Positions 19,470 through 31,025 of a stretch of DNA of 64,000 nucleotides are shown one piece after another; the first letter of the stretch is position 1, and every line of letters begins with the position of its first letter. The stretch is from Type-B symbiont of Plautia stali. GTDB taxonomy: Bacteria; Pseudomonadota; Gammaproteobacteria; Enterobacterales; Enterobacteriaceae. The DNA is taken from the NCBI GenBank assembly GCA_001485295.1, contig BBOA01000001.1, forward strand, positions 248,001-312,000. Reading direction: 5' to 3'. A program made the position numbers and the translations under genes. Under the pieces are notes generated by a model. That model saw nothing but the letters and a program-made list of their open reading frames with translations, did not search any database and was not told the DNA's origin.

Positions 19470-19515
19470 AAAAAGCTGGCAAGCACTCATTCGCCTACCA
19501 GCTTCGCTTTTTAAT
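19470..19515 (-). terminator. Putative terminator of lon
   Basis: On the minus strand AAGCTGG and CCAGCTT pair around an 18-nt loop and are followed by TTTTT, just beyond the ancestral lon stop. Confidence 0.55.
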
Positions 19516-19551
19516 GCTTTATGTCGCTAATCACTATTTAGCGGCCGCGAC

Positions 19552-21888
19552 CTACATGCCGTAAGGGTCTTTTTCCAGCGCAAGACTCAGCACTTCTTCG
19601 ATGCGCTTCACCGGATGGATCTCCAGATCGGCGATCACGTTAGCCGGAATCTCTTCCAGATCGCGTTTGTTATCGTCCGGGATCAGCACCACTTTAATAC
19701 CGCCGCGATGGGCCGCTAGCAGCTTCTCTTTCAGGCCGCCGATCGGCAGCACCTGACCGCGCAGCGTGATTTCGCCCGTCATCGCCAAGTCGGAACGCAC
19801 TGGGTTGCTAGTCAGACAGGATACCAGCGCGGTGCACATCGCGATACCAGCGCTCGGGCCATCCTTCGGCGTGGCGCCTTCCGGTACATGCACGTGGATG
19901 TCGCGCTTCTCGTAGAAATCGCCGTTGATGTCAAGCTTCTCGGCACGCGCGCGCACCACGGTCAGCGCCGCCTGAATTGACTCCTGCATCACCTCGCCGA
20001 GCGAACCGGTGTAGGTCAGTTTGCCTTTACCCGGCACGCAGGCGGTTTCGATGGTCAGCAGATCGCCGCCCACTTCCGTCCACGCTAGGCCGGTAACCTG
20101 ACCCACGCGGTTTTCGCTTTCGGCGCGGCCATAGTCGAAACGCTGTACGCCTAGGAAATCCTTGAGGTTCTCGCCGTTGATGGTGATGTGCTTCTGCTCT
20201 TTATTCAGCAGCAGCGTTTTCACCGCTTTACGGCACAGCTTCGACAGTTCGCGCTCCAAGCTACGCACACCCGCTTCGCGGGTGTAGTAGCGAATGATGC
20301 CGACTATGGCGCTGTCTTCAACAGTAATTTCACTGGATTTCAGGGCGTTACGCTCAATCTGTTTCGGCAGCAGATGCTGCTTCGCGATATTGAGTTTCTC
20401 ATCCTCAGTGTAGCCCGACAGGCGAATAACCTCCATACGATCCAGCAGCGGCGCCGGAATGTTCATGGAGTTAGAGGTCGCCACGAACATTACGTCGGAG
20501 AGATCGTAATCCACTTCGAGGTAGTGATCGTTAAAGGCGATGTTCTGCTCGGGATCGAGCACTTCCAGCAGAGCAGAGGCGGGATCGCCGCGCATGTCGG
20601 AAGACATCTTGTCGATCTCATCCAGCAAGAACAGCGGGTTTTTCACGCCAACCTTCGCCATTTTTTGGATCAGTTTGCCTGGCATCGAGCCGATATAGGT
20701 GCGACGGTGACCGCGGATTTCCGCTTCATCACGCACGCCGCCCAGCGCCATACGCACATACTTACGGCCGGTCGCTTTGGCGATAGACTGACCCAGTGAG
20801 GTTTTACCCACGCCCGGTGGTCCCACCAGACAGAGGATTGGGCCTTTGATTTTGCTGACGCGGCTCTGGACGGCGAGGTATTCCAAGATGCGGTCTTTAA
20901 CGCGCTCCAAGCCGTAATGGTCGGTGTCCAGCGTCTCCTGAGCCTTGCGCAGGTCTTTCTTCACCTTGTTGCGTGCATTCCACGGCACCTGAACCATCCA
21001 GTCGACGTAGCCGCGCACCACCGTCGCTTCAGCGGACATCGGCGACATCATTTTTAATTTTTGCAGCTCGGCTTCCGCTTTTTCGCGCGCTTCGGCCGGC
21101 ATTTTCGCCGCGTCGACTTTACGCTTCAGCGCTTCGTACTCGTCTGGCACGTCGTCCATTTCGCCCAGCTCTTTCTGAATGGCTTTCATCTGCTCATTCA
21201 GGTAGCACTCGCGCTGGCTCTTCTCCATCTGCTTTTTCACGCGGTTGCGAATGCGCTTCTCAACCTGCAGCAGATCGATCTCGGACTCCATCATCGCTAT
21301 CAGATATTCCAGACGTTCGTTGACGTTTGACATCTCAAGTACTGATTGTTTATCGGCTAATTTCAGCGGCATATGCGCCGCAACGGTATCGGCCAGACGT
21401 GCCGCGTCGTCGATATTGTTCAGCGAAGTCAGTACTTCCGACGGGATCTTTTTATTCAGCTTGATATAGCCTTCAAACTGATTGATCGCCGTGCGGACCA
21501 GCACTTCCTGCTCGCGCTCTTCGATTTCCGGCGAGATCAGATATTCCGCCTGTGCGGTGAAATGGTCGCCGTTGTCCTCTAGCGTGGTGATGTGCACGCG
21601 CTGCAGGCCTTCGACTAAGACTTTGACTGTGCCGTCAGGCAGTTTCAGCATCTGCAATACAGAGGCTACGGTCCCTACAGAGAAGAGATCATTAACGCTA
21701 GGTTCATGCGTTGACGCCTCTTTTTGGGCAACCAGCATGATCTTCTTGTCATGATCCATCGCCGTTTCAAGGCAACGAATCGATTTTTCCCTACCAACAA
21801 ACAACGGAATTACCATGTGCGGATAAACCACCACATCGCGCAGAGGCAACACGGGGATTTCAATGCGTTCAGAACGCTCAGGATTCAT
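19552..21888 (-). CDS. lon: Lon, ATP-dependent protease, last six codons cut by an amber
   Basis: Main quality-control protease for misfolded and regulatory proteins. Domains in order: LON substrate-binding domain (residues 1-200, start [18 protein letters not shown]), coiled coil, AAA+ module with Walker [10 protein letters not shown] and Walker [10 protein letters not shown], and the peptidase domain with catalytic Ser in PKDGPSAG and Lys in GGLKEKLLA. The product is 778 residues; E. coli Lon is 784. After DPYGM the codon is TAG (19552-19554) where the family has Gln, and the frame then reads VAAAK and a TAG at 19534, which is the ancestral end. The lost tail is outside the catalytic core, so activity is probably retained. 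A heat-shock promoter is preserved upstream. Confidence 0.96.
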   Translation of the reverse strand: MNPERSERIEIPVLPLRDVVVYPHMVIPLFVGREKSIRCLETAMDHDKKIMLVAQKEASTHEPSVNDLFSVGTVASVLQMLKLPDGTVKVLVEGLQRVHITTLEDNGDHFTAQAEYLISPEIEEREQEVLVRTAINQFEGYIKLNKKIPSEVLTSLNNIDDAARLADTVAAHMPLKLADKQSVLEMSNVNERLEYLIAMMESEIDLLQVEKRIRNRVKKQMEKSQRECYLNEQMKAIQKELGEMDDVPDEYEALKRKVDAAKMPAEAREKAEAELQKLKMMSPMSAEATVVRGYVDWMVQVPWNARNKVKKDLRKAQETLDTDHYGLERVKDRILEYLAVQSRVSKIKGPILCLVGPPGVGKTSLGQSIAKATGRKYVRMALGGVRDEAEIRGHRRTYIGSMPGKLIQKMAKVGVKNPLFLLDEIDKMSSDMRGDPASALLEVLDPEQNIAFNDHYLEVDYDLSDVMFVATSNSMNIPAPLLDRMEVIRLSGYTEDEKLNIAKQHLLPKQIERNALKSSEITVEDSAIVGIIRYYTREAGVRSLERELSKLCRKAVKTLLLNKEQKHITINGENLKDFLGVQRFDYGRAESENRVGQVTGLAWTEVGGDLLTIETACVPGKGKLTYTGSLGEVMQESIQAALTVVRARAEKLDINGDFYEKRDIHVHVPEGATPKDGPSAGIAMCTALVSCLTSNPVRSDLAMTGEITLRGQVLPIGGLKEKLLAAHRGGIKVVLIPDDNKRDLEEIPANVIADLEIHPVKRIEEVLSLALEKDPYGM

Positions 21889-21972
21889 AGAGCTCTCTCT
21901 TAGTTAGTGTCCGCCAGGTGATGGGCACCACAAATGCAGGAATGTGCAGTTGAAACCCAAAGGATTATGAGT

Positions 21973-22000
21973 ATATGGGGATGATCGTTTGACATTCAAC
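21973..22000 (-). promoter_or_regulatory. Sigma-32 heat-shock promoter of lon
   Basis: On the minus strand GTTGAATG (-35) and CCCCATAT (-10) occur with sigma-32 type spacing about 85-110 bases before lon. E. coli lon has the same elements (GTTGAATG ... CCCCATAT), so heat-shock control appears conserved. Confidence 0.75.
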
Positions 22001-22017
22001 GGCATGAAAGCGAGAAA

Positions 22018-22046
22018 AACAAAAGGGGAAAGAATTTCCCCCTTTT
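22018..22046. terminator. Terminator of clpX
   Basis: GGGGAAA, loop GAA, TTTCCCC form a seven-base-pair stem flanked by A and T runs, 30 bases beyond the clpX stop. It can work in both directions. Confidence 0.7.
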
Positions 22047-22076
22047 TAATAATATCAATGCATTTGCTGTGGTGAA

Positions 22077-23348
22077 TTATTCGCCAGACGCCTGGGCTTC
22101 ATGCTTGCCGTAGATCAGCATCGGCTCTGACTGGCCGTCAATGACCGACTCGTCAATCACCACTTTTTCGATGTCTTCCATGGACGGCAGATCGTACATG
22201 GTTTCCAGCAGCGCGCCTTCAACGATTGAGCGCAGGCCGCGCGCGCCGGTCTTACGCGATATCGCTTTTTTGGCGATGGCGGTCAAGGCTTCGTCACGGA
22301 ACTCCAGCTCGACACCTTCCAAGTTGAACAGCGCCTGGTATTGTTTGGTCAGGGCGTTCTTCGGCTCGCGCAGGATCTGGATCAGCGCCTCTTCGCTCAG
22401 CTCATTGAGCGTGGCGACGACCGGCAGACGACCAATAAATTCCGGGATCAAGCCGAACTTGATCAAATCTTCAGGCTCGACCTGAGAGAGAAGCTCCCCT
22501 TCGGTCGCTTTCTGCGATTTGCCTTTTACCGTGGCGCCGAAGCCGATGCCGGATCCAGTTTCCACACGCTGGGAGATCGCTTTATCGAGGCCCGCGAACG
22601 CGCCGCCGCAGATAAACAGAATTTTCGAGGTATCGACCTGCAAAAATTCCTGCTGCGGATGCTTACGGCCGCCCTGCGGCGGAACCGCCGCGATGGTTCC
22701 TTCGATCAGCTTCAGCAGAGCCTGCTGCACGCCTTCGCCGGAGACGTCGCGCGTAATCGACGGATTATCTGATTTACGCGAAATTTTATCTATCTCATCG
22801 ATGTAAACGATACCGCGCTGCGCTTTCTGCACGTCGTAGTCGCACTTCTGCAGCAGCTTCTGGATGATGTTTTCCACGTCCTCGCCTACATATCCCGCTT
22901 CGGTCAGCGTGGTGGCGTCGGCCATGGTGAAAGGCACATTCAGCAGGCGCGCCAGCGTTTCCGCCAGCAGGGTTTTACCGCTACCGGTAGGACCAATTAG
23001 CAGAATATTACTTTTACCTATCTCAATACCGTTGCTGGTATCGCCGTTGCGCAGGCGTTTGTAGTGGTTGTACACCGCAACCGCCAGCACTTTTTTTGCC
23101 TTTTCTTGGCCGATAACATAATCATCGAGGTGATGGCGGATTTCGTGGGGCGTAGGCAGCGCGCTACGTTCGCGATGCGGGGCAACTTCTTTAATCTCTT
23201 CGCGAATGATGTCATTGCACAGATCGACACACTCGTCGCAGATATACACTGACGGCCCGGCAATCAGCTTACGCACTTCATGCTGGCTTTTGCCGCAAAA
23301 AGAGCAGTACAGCAACTTCCCTGAACCGTCTTTGCACTTATCTGTCAT
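22077..23348 (-). CDS. clpX: ClpX, unfoldase subunit of the ClpXP protease
   Basis: AAA+ ring that unfolds tagged proteins and feeds them to ClpP. The N-terminal zinc-binding domain has four Cys (CSFCGKS and ICDECVDLC), followed by Walker [13 protein letters not shown], Walker B YIDEIDK, pore loops and the sensor-2 region [11 protein letters not shown]. Length 423 residues equals the E. coli 424 within one. The IGF-type ClpP-docking loop is represented by [10 protein letters not shown]. It follows clpP by about 130 bases on the same strand, as in E. coli. Intact. Confidence 0.97.
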   Translation of the reverse strand: MTDKCKDGSGKLLYCSFCGKSQHEVRKLIAGPSVYICDECVDLCNDIIREEIKEVAPHRERSALPTPHEIRHHLDDYVIGQEKAKKVLAVAVYNHYKRLRNGDTSNGIEIGKSNILLIGPTGSGKTLLAETLARLLNVPFTMADATTLTEAGYVGEDVENIIQKLLQKCDYDVQKAQRGIVYIDEIDKISRKSDNPSITRDVSGEGVQQALLKLIEGTIAAVPPQGGRKHPQQEFLQVDTSKILFICGGAFAGLDKAISQRVETGSGIGFGATVKGKSQKATEGELLSQVEPEDLIKFGLIPEFIGRLPVVATLNELSEEALIQILREPKNALTKQYQALFNLEGVELEFRDEALTAIAKKAISRKTGARGLRSIVEGALLETMYDLPSMEDIEKVVIDESVIDGQSEPMLIYGKHEAQASGE

Positions 23349-23476
23349 CAGTTAACCTCTTCTTGTTCTCAGCCCATACTGGTGTACGGCGCAGGCCGTG
23401 CAAACACAGCCAATATGCATTCAACTCACACTCGTTTCCCCAGTAACTATAGCGTATAGAGCGGGGCAGGTGAGTC

Positions 23477-24100
23477 TTATTCGCGATGCGTCAGGACAGA
23501 GTCGACTAAACCATACTCTACCGCTTCACTCGCCGAGAGGAAACGGTCACGCTCGGTATCGTGCTCAATTTCTTCCAGCGACTTGCCGGTATGCTGCGCC
23601 ATTAGCTCATTCATGCGTTGCTTCACTTTCAGGATCTCTTTCGCATGAATTTCAATGTCGGTCGCTTGGCCCTGATAGCCGCCCAGCGGCTGGTGGATCA
23701 TCACGCGCGAGTTCGGCAGGCAGAAACGCTTACCTTTGGTACCGCCGGTCAGCAGGAACGCACCCATTGAACAGGCTTGGCCCATACAGATAGTGCTGAC
23801 GTCAGGCTTGATGAATTTCATGGTGTCGTAGACCGACATGCCTGCGGTGATCACGCCGCCAGGGGAGTTAATATAGAGATAGATATCTTTCTCAGGGTTT
23901 TCCGCTTCCAGAAACAGCATCTGCGCCACGATCAGATTGGCCATGTGATCTTCAACCTGACCAGTCAGGAAGATGACGCGCTCTTTCAGCAGGCGAGAAT
24001 AGATGTCGTAAGAACGCTCGCCGCGCGACGTCTGTTCAACCACCATGGGCACCAGCGCATTGTGCGGTACAGTAAATTCACAATCGCCACTGTATGACAT
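23477..24100 (-). CDS. clpP: ClpP, serine peptidase of the Clp protease
   Basis: Barrel peptidase partner of ClpX and ClpA, 207 residues like E. coli. The catalytic triad is visible: Ser in [11 protein letters not shown], His in VMIHQPLGG, and Asp in [10 protein letters not shown]. The short N-terminal propeptide precedes [13 protein letters not shown]. The residue before the nucleophile Ser is Cys where nearly all bacterial ClpPs have Ala; it may be harmless. A sigma-32-like promoter lies upstream. Otherwise intact and highly conserved. Confidence 0.97.
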   Translation of the reverse strand: MSYSGDCEFTVPHNALVPMVVEQTSRGERSYDIYSRLLKERVIFLTGQVEDHMANLIVAQMLFLEAENPEKDIYLYINSPGGVITAGMSVYDTMKFIKPDVSTICMGQACSMGAFLLTGGTKGKRFCLPNSRVMIHQPLGGYQGQATDIEIHAKEILKVKQRMNELMAQHTGKSLEEIEHDTERDRFLSASEAVEYGLVDSVLTHRE

Positions 24101-24248
24101 TACCGTCTCCTAAATATAGTTCATTGGCAACATTCTACACCGATTTTCACTTAAGCGAGCCAGCCAGCCTCGCGCTGCTCAGCTCCATTTCCGACACCTT
24201 AAAGGACGGTTAATTAGCCAGTTTAACTCTCTTCTGCATACCCCCACA

Positions 24249-24277
24249 ATTTGTGGATACAGCTTTGCTGTTTCAAG
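24249..24277 (-). promoter_or_regulatory. Candidate sigma-32 promoter of clpP
   Basis: The minus strand has CTTGAAA (a perfect sigma-32 -35) and, 14 bases downstream, CCACAAAT (a partial match to the CCCCATNT -10), about 150 bases before clpP. Apart from this and a tig terminator, the 323-base gap between clpP and tig shows nothing I can name. Confidence 0.5.
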
Positions 24278-24365
24278 CATAACAACCTTTTCTCTATTCG
24301 CTAACCGGGAAAAGCTCAACGTGAATAATTTGCGGTTTTATTAAGCAGATAGCGACACTGACGCC

Positions 24366-24395
24366 GAAAAAAAAGCCCGCGACTTCGCAGCCTCT
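24366..24395 (-). terminator. Putative terminator of tig
   Basis: In the tig direction a GC-rich imperfect hairpin (GCGAAGTCGCGGGC) is followed by eight T residues, about 30 bases past the stop codon. Confidence 0.45.
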
Positions 24396-24423
24396 GGCTC
24401 AGCATTTCTGGTTAAATTAGCAA

Positions 24424-25728
24424 TCAGGCAGGAGAGGTCTGATTCATTAGTTCCTGGAAGCTGGTCGCTTTCTCAGTAACTTTCGCTTTTTCCAGAACTA
24501 CTTCAACCGCTTGCTCTTCTAGTGCTACGTTGCGCATGTTGTTCATCAGCTCGTTGTTCTTGCTGTAGAACTCGATCACTTCCTGCGGATCTTCGTAGGC
24601 AGAAGCCATCTCTTTGAGCAGCCCGTTAACGCGCGCTTCGTCAGCTCTCAGCTCGTGGGTACGAATCACTTCGCCCAGCAGCAGGCCAACAACCACGCGG
24701 CGTTTCGCCTGCTCTTCGAACAGCTCGCGCGGCAGTTCCAGCGCTTGCTTCTCGTTGCCGCCGAAGCGCTGCGCAGCCTGACGACGCAGCACGTCGATTT
24801 CGCTGTCGATCAGGGCAGTCGGGACGTCGATTTCGTTGGCTTTCACCAGACCGTCGAGCGTCTGAGTTTTCACGCGGTTGCGGATAACGCCTTTCAGCTC
24901 GCGATCCATGTTCTTACGCACTTCCGCGCGCAAACCTTCAACTGAGCCATCTTCCACGCCGAAATGTTTGATGAACTCTTCGGTCAGCTCCGACAGTTCG
25001 CGCGTTTCAGCTTTCTTCAACACGATCTCGAACTTCGCGTCTTTACCTTTCAGGTTTTCCGCGTGGTAGTCTTCCGGGAATTTCACGTCGATAGTGAAGG
25101 TTTCGCCCGCTTTGTGACCGACGATGCCCTCTTCAAATCCCGGGATCATGCGGCCCTGGCCCATCTCCAGCACGAAGTCAGAGGCTTTGCCGCCTTCGAA
25201 CTCTTCGCCGTCAACAGAGCCGGTGAAATCGATGGTGGCGCGATCTTCAGCAGTCGCAACCGCATTACTTTCTTTCCAATTGGCCTGCTGCTTGCGCAGG
25301 ATGTCTAGTATGGCGTCGACGTCAGCTTCAGTGACTTCGACCAGCAGTTTTTCCACTTCGATGCTGTCTAGGCCTTGCAGCTCAACTTCCGGATAGACTT
25401 CAAACTCTACTACGTAGTTGAAGTCTTGGCCTTCTTTATACTCGCCCGGTACGTAGTTCGGCGCGCCAACCGGGTTGATTTTTTCTTTAATGATGGCTTC
25501 AACGAAGTTGCCTATCATCAGCTCGCCCAGCACATTCTGGCGAACAGAAGTGCCGTAGCGCTGTGCGATGATATTGGCCGGCACTTTGCCTTTACGGAAA
25601 CCATCAATACGGACTTTTTTCGCCACTTCCACCAGTTCTTCCTTTACTGCGCTTTCAATACTATCAGCGGGGACAGTAATCGAAATGCGACGGCCCAGAC
25701 CCTGGGTGGTTTCTACTGAAACTGTCAT
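24424..25728 (-). CDS. tig: Trigger factor, ribosome-associated chaperone
   Basis: First chaperone met by nascent chains at the ribosome exit. 434 residues (E. coli 432). The N-terminal ribosome-binding domain has the signature GFRKGKVP, the middle is an FKBP-type prolyl isomerase domain (about residues 150-245, with [19 protein letters not shown] and [17 protein letters not shown]), and the helical C-terminal cradle follows to [14 protein letters not shown]. Start [20 protein letters not shown] matches the family. Position upstream of clpP is as in E. coli. Intact. Confidence 0.97.
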   Translation of the reverse strand: MTVSVETTQGLGRRISITVPADSIESAVKEELVEVAKKVRIDGFRKGKVPANIIAQRYGTSVRQNVLGELMIGNFVEAIIKEKINPVGAPNYVPGEYKEGQDFNYVVEFEVYPEVELQGLDSIEVEKLLVEVTEADVDAILDILRKQQANWKESNAVATAEDRATIDFTGSVDGEEFEGGKASDFVLEMGQGRMIPGFEEGIVGHKAGETFTIDVKFPEDYHAENLKGKDAKFEIVLKKAETRELSELTEEFIKHFGVEDGSVEGLRAEVRKNMDRELKGVIRNRVKTQTLDGLVKANEIDVPTALIDSEIDVLRRQAAQRFGGNEKQALELPRELFEEQAKRRVVVGLLLGEVIRTHELRADEARVNGLLKEMASAYEDPQEVIEFYSKNNELMNNMRNVALEEQAVEVVLEKAKVTEKATSFQELMNQTSPA

Positions 25729-25986
25729 CTTGTTACCTCAAAAAATTGCGTGCTCGATCAACTTCAGACACCACACATTATGTAATGCGCCGTATTCAAC
25801 AACCGGGATGGCTTCCATTAAGAGAACCTGATCCATGTCACCAGAAGCGGCTCAAAGACATTCTGGAAAAATAGACGCCGCATTGTAGCGGCATCGACCT
25901 AGTGAGTCGAGGCTGGAAACTCACCGCTTTTTAACAGTTTTGCTGCTCTTTTGCGCCGGAGATGGCGTTTCTCTCTAAATAATGGG

Positions 25987-26009
25987 AAAACGGCCCGCAT
26001 GCCGTTTTT
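25987..26009 (-). terminator. Terminator of bolA
   Basis: AAAACGGC and GCCGTTTT pair around a short loop just beyond the bolA stop, with a T run in the bolA direction. Confidence 0.65.
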
Positions 26010-26020
26010 AAAAAGGGGAT

Positions 26021-26335
26021 TCAGGCGAAGGTGCCGGCGCCGCGGCAGTTCGGGGAAGCCAAGACCGTATCCTGCAGGCCTTCCCACTCTTTAAGTGTGT
26101 AGGTGTGCAGCGCCAGCGCATGCACGCTGCCCGACAGCTCTGTGGCAAGCTCGCCGTAAATGGCGCGGTGACGCGCTAGAAATCGTTGGCCAGCGAAAAG
26201 ATCGCTGACGATAACCACTTTAAAATGGCTCTCAGACCCTGCTGGCACGTTGTGGCGATAGCTTTCGTCATGCACTTCCAGATATGCCGGCTGGAAAGCC
26301 AAGCGCAGCTTCTCTTCAATTTGTTCGCGGGTCAT
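26021..26335 (-). CDS. bolA: BolA, morphogene and iron-sulfur-linked regulator
   Basis: Small BolA-family protein that works with monothiol glutaredoxin and influences cell shape and biofilm. 104 residues from [20 protein letters not shown] to [11 protein letters not shown]. The family core [20 protein letters not shown] and the conserved RHRAIYGEL segment with its iron-sulfur-linked His are present, as is [18 protein letters not shown]. Ribosome binding site GAGG precedes the ATG. Order tig-bolA-yajG is that of E. coli. Intact. Confidence 0.96.
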   Translation of the reverse strand: MTREQIEEKLRLAFQPAYLEVHDESYRHNVPAGSESHFKVVIVSDLFAGQRFLARHRAIYGELATELSGSVHALALHTYTLKEWEGLQDTVLASPNCRGAGTFA

Positions 26336-26611
26336 TGTTTTTTCCTCAATGGCGGGCGCTGTGCCCCATCTGGTTAAATATTAGTAGATTTTCAGGCGCA
26401 TCCGCACAGGTGTGTGAAAATATTTCTGCCATTGTCTAAGCCGAGCGGCATGATAGCGTAGCGAGAGAGGCGATCAATAGGCAGATTTTTCTCATTAAAT
26501 AAAAAAGCCTTTACCACGGATTTTCCCCTTTCGAAGGCTTTTTTCACTGCCGCGCAGTGCTATGATGGCCACAGTTTTTGCAAACCAATCCACACATTAA
26601 TGAGAAGAAGC

Positions 26612-27190
26612 ATGTTGAAAACACTGTTATTTTCCCTACTGGCCGCGTTCATTTTGGCCGGCTGCGCCACTAACAGCAATACGTTGACCATTCAGCCGAA
26701 AATTCAGCTGCCGCAGCAGAATCCCAGCCTGATTGACGTAACCGTCAGCATCAACGGCGCTGACCAGCGCAGCGATCAGGCGCTGGCGAAAGTAAATCGC
26801 GACGGTAAGCTGGTAACCCTGACACCGTCGCGCGATCTGCGCTTCCTGCTGCAGGAAGTGCTGGATAAACAGATGACCGCGTACGGTTACATGATCGGAC
26901 CTGACGGCGCGGTCGATCTGCAGATCGTGGTGAATAACCTCTATGCGGACGTAACTCAGGGCAATGTGCGCTACAGTATCACCACCAAAGCGGATATTTC
27001 AATTATTGCCACCGCGAAAAACGGCAACAAGCAGGTGAAAAACTACCGCCAAACCTACAGCGTAGAGGGCGCGTTCAGCGCGACAAACGACAAGATCACT
27101 AAGGCGGTAAACTCGACGCTGGGCGACGTCATCGCCGATATGGCGCAGGACACCAGCATCAATAACTTCATCAAGCAGAACGCGCACTAA
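26612..27190 (+). CDS. yajG: YajG family lipoprotein
   Basis: Outer-membrane lipoprotein of unknown function. The ATG at 26612 gives MLKTLLFSLLAAFILAGC, a textbook lipoprotein signal with lipobox LAGC (Cys18); the ATG four codons upstream would add residues not found in the family. The mature part matches E. coli YajG (VTVSINGADQRSDQALAKV, YADVTQGNVRYSITTKADI, and the end NFIKQNAH) and is the same length, 192 residues. It is followed by an inverted repeat (CCCGGCA/TGCCGGG) and a dead ampG, its usual operon partner. Confidence 0.94.
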   Translation: MLKTLLFSLLAAFILAGCATNSNTLTIQPKIQLPQQNPSLIDVTVSINGADQRSDQALAKVNRDGKLVTLTPSRDLRFLLQEVLDKQMTAYGYMIGPDGAVDLQIVVNNLYADVTQGNVRYSITTKADISIIATAKNGNKQVKNYRQTYSVEGAFSATNDKITKAVNSTLGDVIADMAQDTSINNFIKQNAH

Positions 27191-27241
27191 TACACCGCAA
27201 TTTATGCCCGGCACGCTGCCGGGTATCGCTTTAGGATCCGC

Positions 27242-27670
27242 ATGAATCACTATCTCCGCATCTTCACCAACGAAACGCCACCGTTTTACTGCTGCTTGGC
27301 TCTTTGCTTCGGGCCTGCCGCTAGCATGCTGCAGGCTCGGACGGCGTCACGGCTGGCCTACTTTTTACGCCTTTACCGTGCTGGTGGCGCTGCCGAGCCT
27401 GCTGCTGCTCTGCCGCGATACGCTGAACCGCGCACGTAGTTCGCAGCCGCCTATCGCTGGACGAAGCGCCTGTTCTGCGCGGGCTGCGGCGCTGCTGGAG
27501 CTATGGCTGGCGGCACTGGCTTGCCAGACATTGGGGATATGCGGCTGGAAAACGCGCCCGGCGGGCTGTTTCAAGCGGGCATGGCGTTGCCCGCGCTGGC
27601 AGTGTGCGGCGGCTTGCCGCTTGCCTTTCTGGCGCAGCGCAGCACCACGACAACGCATCTGACGCGATGA
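27242..27670 (+). pseudogene. ampG: AmpG muropeptide permease, middle deleted
   Basis: AmpG imports anhydro-muropeptides for cell-wall recycling and is normally about 490 residues with many membrane spans. Here MNHYLRIFTNETPP (compare the E. coli start with QYLRIF) runs for about 30 residues and is joined to a C-terminal piece reading HGWPTFYAFTVLVALPSLLL and CRDTLNRA in another frame. Roughly 370 residues between them are missing, and frameshifts and a TAG follow, ending at TGA 27668. It sits downstream of yajG as in E. coli. Confidence 0.88.
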
Positions 27671-28108
27671 TTAACAACCGGATTTAAGTTAAGGAAGTGA
27701 GTCGGACTGCTTTACCGGCGGTATAAAGTTAAACTTTGTCATCGAATGTTATTTTTTGGAAAAAAACATCCTCATTCTCAGCAAATTTTTTAAAAAACGG
27801 TGAGCAATTATCTTGTATAAATTTCATCACACAAATGATGCAGATTTGTTAAATAATTGAGCACGAAAAGTAAGGTTTATTCTTTCCCTAATTTTTTAGG
27901 GGATACTTTCATCGGTTTTTGTTATATTAGTGCCAACTGATTGTCACACTTAATAATTTATCACCCTAGGCAATATCTGTGACACCCTTAGCAAAAGTTG
28001 TCAACACGCTGATGACACATCTTTATGCTGGTTTACACTGTATAAACCTTCCCGTAAAATGCGCGCGCACTTAAACGACAATAAGCCCTTTGTCATTGAG
28101 GTCGTTAA
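27671..28108 (+). promoter_or_regulatory. Upstream regulatory region of cyoABCDE
   Basis: A 438-base AT-rich gap without coding potential. It should hold the cyo promoter. I see an ArcA-like half motif (TGTTAAATAATT near 27847), a six-base-pair stem CCCTAA-TTTT-TTAGGG at 27886-27901, and AT-rich tracts, but no promoter I can assign with confidence. Confidence 0.4.
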
Positions 28109-29038
28109 ATGAGACTCAGGAAATACAATAAAAGTTTGGGGATTTTGTCATTAATCATCGCAGGCACTTTGTTAATGAGTGGCTGTGATAATGCGTTGTT
28201 AAATCCCAAGGGACAGATTGCACTTGAGCAACGTTCGTTGATTCTGACAGCCTTCGGCTTGATGTTGATCGTCGTTATTCCGGCAATCTTGATGGCTGTG
28301 GTGTTTGCATGGAAATATCGTGCATCCAACACTGAAGCAAAATATAGCCCTAACTGGTCGCACTCTAACAAAGTGGAAGCCGTGGTCTGGACCATTCCGA
28401 TCCTGATCATTCTCTTCCTCGGCGTGCTGACATGGAAATCGACCCACGCACTGGAGCCGAGCAAACTGCTGGCCTCCGACGTGAAACCGGTTGAGATCCA
28501 GGTAGTGGCGCTGGACTGGAAATGGTTGTTTATCTACCCGGAACACAGTATCGCGACTGTTAACCAGATCGCTTTCCCGGCTAACACGCCGGTGAGCTTC
28601 AAAATTACCTCCAACTCCGTGATGAACTCTTTCTTTATTCCGACGCTCGGCAGCCAGATCTACGCCATGGCGGGCATGCAGACTCAACTGCACCTGATCG
28701 CTAACGAGCCAGGAACGTTCGACGGTATCTCCTCGAATTTCAGTGGTCGTGGTTTCTCTGGTATGAAGTTCAAAGCCATTGCAACCAAGAACGATGCGGA
28801 ATTCCAGCAGTGGGTCGCCAAAGTTAAAGCGGCGCCTAACATGCTGACCACTATGGAAGATTTCGAGAAAGTGGCGGTGCCAAGCGAAAATCATCCGGTG
28901 GAATATTTCTCTTCAGCGAATCCTGAACTGTTCAAGCAAGTCATTGCTAAGTTCATGACCAGCCACGGGAAGATGGACATATGGCAGCACGAAGGCATGG
29001 ACATGAGTCACACCGCTTCCGCGGGTGCCGAGGAATAA
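28109..29038 (+). CDS. cyoA: CyoA, cytochrome bo3 ubiquinol oxidase subunit II
   Basis: Subunit II of the aerobic terminal oxidase that oxidises ubiquinol and pumps protons. It has a lipoprotein signal ending in LLMSGC (Cys26), two membrane helices ([20 protein letters not shown] and [18 protein letters not shown]), and a periplasmic cupredoxin-fold domain ([18 protein letters not shown]), which lacks the copper A ligands as in quinol oxidases. 309 residues against 315 in E. coli. First gene of an intact five-gene operon. Confidence 0.97.
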   Translation: MRLRKYNKSLGILSLIIAGTLLMSGCDNALLNPKGQIALEQRSLILTAFGLMLIVVIPAILMAVVFAWKYRASNTEAKYSPNWSHSNKVEAVVWTIPILIILFLGVLTWKSTHALEPSKLLASDVKPVEIQVVALDWKWLFIYPEHSIATVNQIAFPANTPVSFKITSNSVMNSFFIPTLGSQIYAMAGMQTQLHLIANEPGTFDGISSNFSGRGFSGMKFKAIATKNDAEFQQWVAKVKAAPNMLTTMEDFEKVAVPSENHPVEYFSSANPELFKQVIAKFMTSHGKMDIWQHEGMDMSHTASAGAEE

Positions 29039-29042
29039 TACG

Positions 29043-31025
29043 ATGTTCGGAAAATTAACACTGGATGCAGTGCCGTACCATGAGCCGATTATAATGGTTA
29101 CGGTTGCCGGGATAATCATTGGTGTCCTGGCAATCATCGCTGCCCTCACCTACTTTGGTAAATGGCAGTATCTGTGGTCGGAATGGCTCACCTCCGTCGA
29201 CCACAAAAAACTGGGTATCATGTACATCATCATAGCGTTCGTCATGCTGCTGCGCGGCTTTGCCGATGCGATTATGATGCGTACCCAGCAGGTGATGGCT
29301 TCCGCTGGGGAAGCCGGAATACTCCCGCCGCACCACTACGACCAGATCTTTACCGCGCACGGCGTGATTATGATCTTCTTCGTGGCGATGCCTTTCGTCG
29401 TGGGTCTGATGAACATCGCAGTGCCGCTGCAAATCGGCGCGCGCGACGTAGCTTTCCCGTTCCTGAACAACCTGAGCTTCTGGTTTACCGTGATCGGCGT
29501 GATCTTGGTTAACCTGTCGCTAGGCGTGGGCGAGTTCGCACAGACCGGCTGGCTGGCCTATCCGCCACTGTCGGGCACGGAGTACAGTCCTGGGGTCGGG
29601 GTCGATTACTGGATTTGGAGTCTCCAGCTTTCCGGTATCGGGACCACGCTGACCGGCATCAACTTCTTCGTGACTATTCTGAAAATGCGTGCGCCGGGCA
29701 TGGACCTGTTCAAGATGCCGGTATTTACTTGGGCTTCTCTTTGCACAAACGTCCTAATCATCGCTGCGTTCCCGGTTCTGACCGTAACCCTAGCACTGTT
29801 GACGCTTGACCGTTACCTTGGCTTCCATTTCTTTACTAATGATATGGGCGGTAACATGATGATGTACGTCAACCTGATCTGGGTCTGGGGTCATCCGGAA
29901 GTCTACATCTTGGTTCTGCCGGTGTTTGGCATCTTCTCTGAAGTCACTGCAACCTTCTCGAAAAAACGTCTGTTTGGCTACACCTCGCTGGTGTGGGCGA
30001 CCATTGCGATTACCGTGCTATCGTTCATCGTTTGGTTACACCACTTCTTCACTATGGGTGCGGGCGCGAACGTTAACGCCTTCTTCGGTATCATGACGAT
30101 GATCATCGCCATTCCGACCGGTGTGAAAATCTTTAACTGGCTGTTTACCATGTACCAAGGCCGCATCGTAATGCACTCTGCCATGCTGTGGACCGTAGGC
30201 TTCCTAGTCACCTTCTCTGTAGGTGGTATGACCGGCGTTCTGCTGGCGGTACCGGGCGCAGACTTCGTGCTGCACAACAGCCTGTTCCTGATTGCGCACT
30301 TCCATAACGTCATCATCGGCGGCGTAGTATTCGGTTGTATGGCCGGCATGACCTACTGGTTCCCGAAAGCCTTCGGCTTTACCCTGAACGAAACTTGGGG
30401 CAAACGCGCCTTCTGGTTCTGGATCATCGGCTTCTTCGTTGCCTTTATACCGCTGTACATTCTGGGCTTCATGGGCATGACCCGTCGTCTGAGCCAAGAT
30501 ATCGATCCGCAGTTCCACTCGCTGCTGGTTGTCGCAGCCGTCGGTGCGGGCCTGATCGCCTGCGGCATCATTTGCCAGCCGATCATGTTCTACGTCTCTG
30601 TGCGTGATCGTCATCAGAACCGCGATCTGACCGGTGACCCGTGGGGCGGCCGTACGCTGGAGTGGGCAACCTCTTCACCGCCGCCGTTCTACAACTTTGC
30701 CACTATCCCGCATATCCATGAGCGCGACGCGTTCTGGGAAATGAAGGAGAAAGGCGAAGCGTACCAGCAGCCGGCAAAATATGAAGAGATTCATATGCCG
30801 AAGAACAGCGGTGCGGCTATCGTCATCGCAGCATTCGGTACCCTGTTCGGTTTCGCGCTGATCTGGCATATCTGGTGGCTGGCTGGCCTCTCCTTCCTAA
30901 GCATGATCGTGACCTGGATTGTGAAGAGCTTCGACGAAGACGTGGACTACTACGTTCCGGTTGCCGAGATTGAGAAAATAGAAAAGCAGCACTTTGACAA
31001 TACCAGCAAAGCGGGTCTGAAATAA
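29043..31025 (+). CDS. cyoB: CyoB, cytochrome bo3 ubiquinol oxidase subunit I
   Basis: Catalytic subunit with haems b and o3 and copper B. 660 residues, start [20 protein letters not shown]; an ATG six codons earlier lies inside the end of cyoA and does not match the family. Haem and copper ligands are visible: the His of [20 protein letters not shown] with the His-Tyr crosslink pair, the HH pair in [10 protein letters not shown], and the two His of [12 protein letters not shown]. The K-channel Lys (PTGVKIFNW) is present. The stop shares a base with the cyoC start. Intact. Confidence 0.98.
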   Translation: MFGKLTLDAVPYHEPIIMVTVAGIIIGVLAIIAALTYFGKWQYLWSEWLTSVDHKKLGIMYIIIAFVMLLRGFADAIMMRTQQVMASAGEAGILPPHHYDQIFTAHGVIMIFFVAMPFVVGLMNIAVPLQIGARDVAFPFLNNLSFWFTVIGVILVNLSLGVGEFAQTGWLAYPPLSGTEYSPGVGVDYWIWSLQLSGIGTTLTGINFFVTILKMRAPGMDLFKMPVFTWASLCTNVLIIAAFPVLTVTLALLTLDRYLGFHFFTNDMGGNMMMYVNLIWVWGHPEVYILVLPVFGIFSEVTATFSKKRLFGYTSLVWATIAITVLSFIVWLHHFFTMGAGANVNAFFGIMTMIIAIPTGVKIFNWLFTMYQGRIVMHSAMLWTVGFLVTFSVGGMTGVLLAVPGADFVLHNSLFLIAHFHNVIIGGVVFGCMAGMTYWFPKAFGFTLNETWGKRAFWFWIIGFFVAFIPLYILGFMGMTRRLSQDIDPQFHSLLVVAAVGAGLIACGIICQPIMFYVSVRDRHQNRDLTGDPWGGRTLEWATSSPPPFYNFATIPHIHERDAFWEMKEKGEAYQQPAKYEEIHMPKNSGAAIVIAAFGTLFGFALIWHIWWLAGLSFLSMIVTWIVKSFDEDVDYYVPVAEIEKIEKQHFDNTSKAGLK

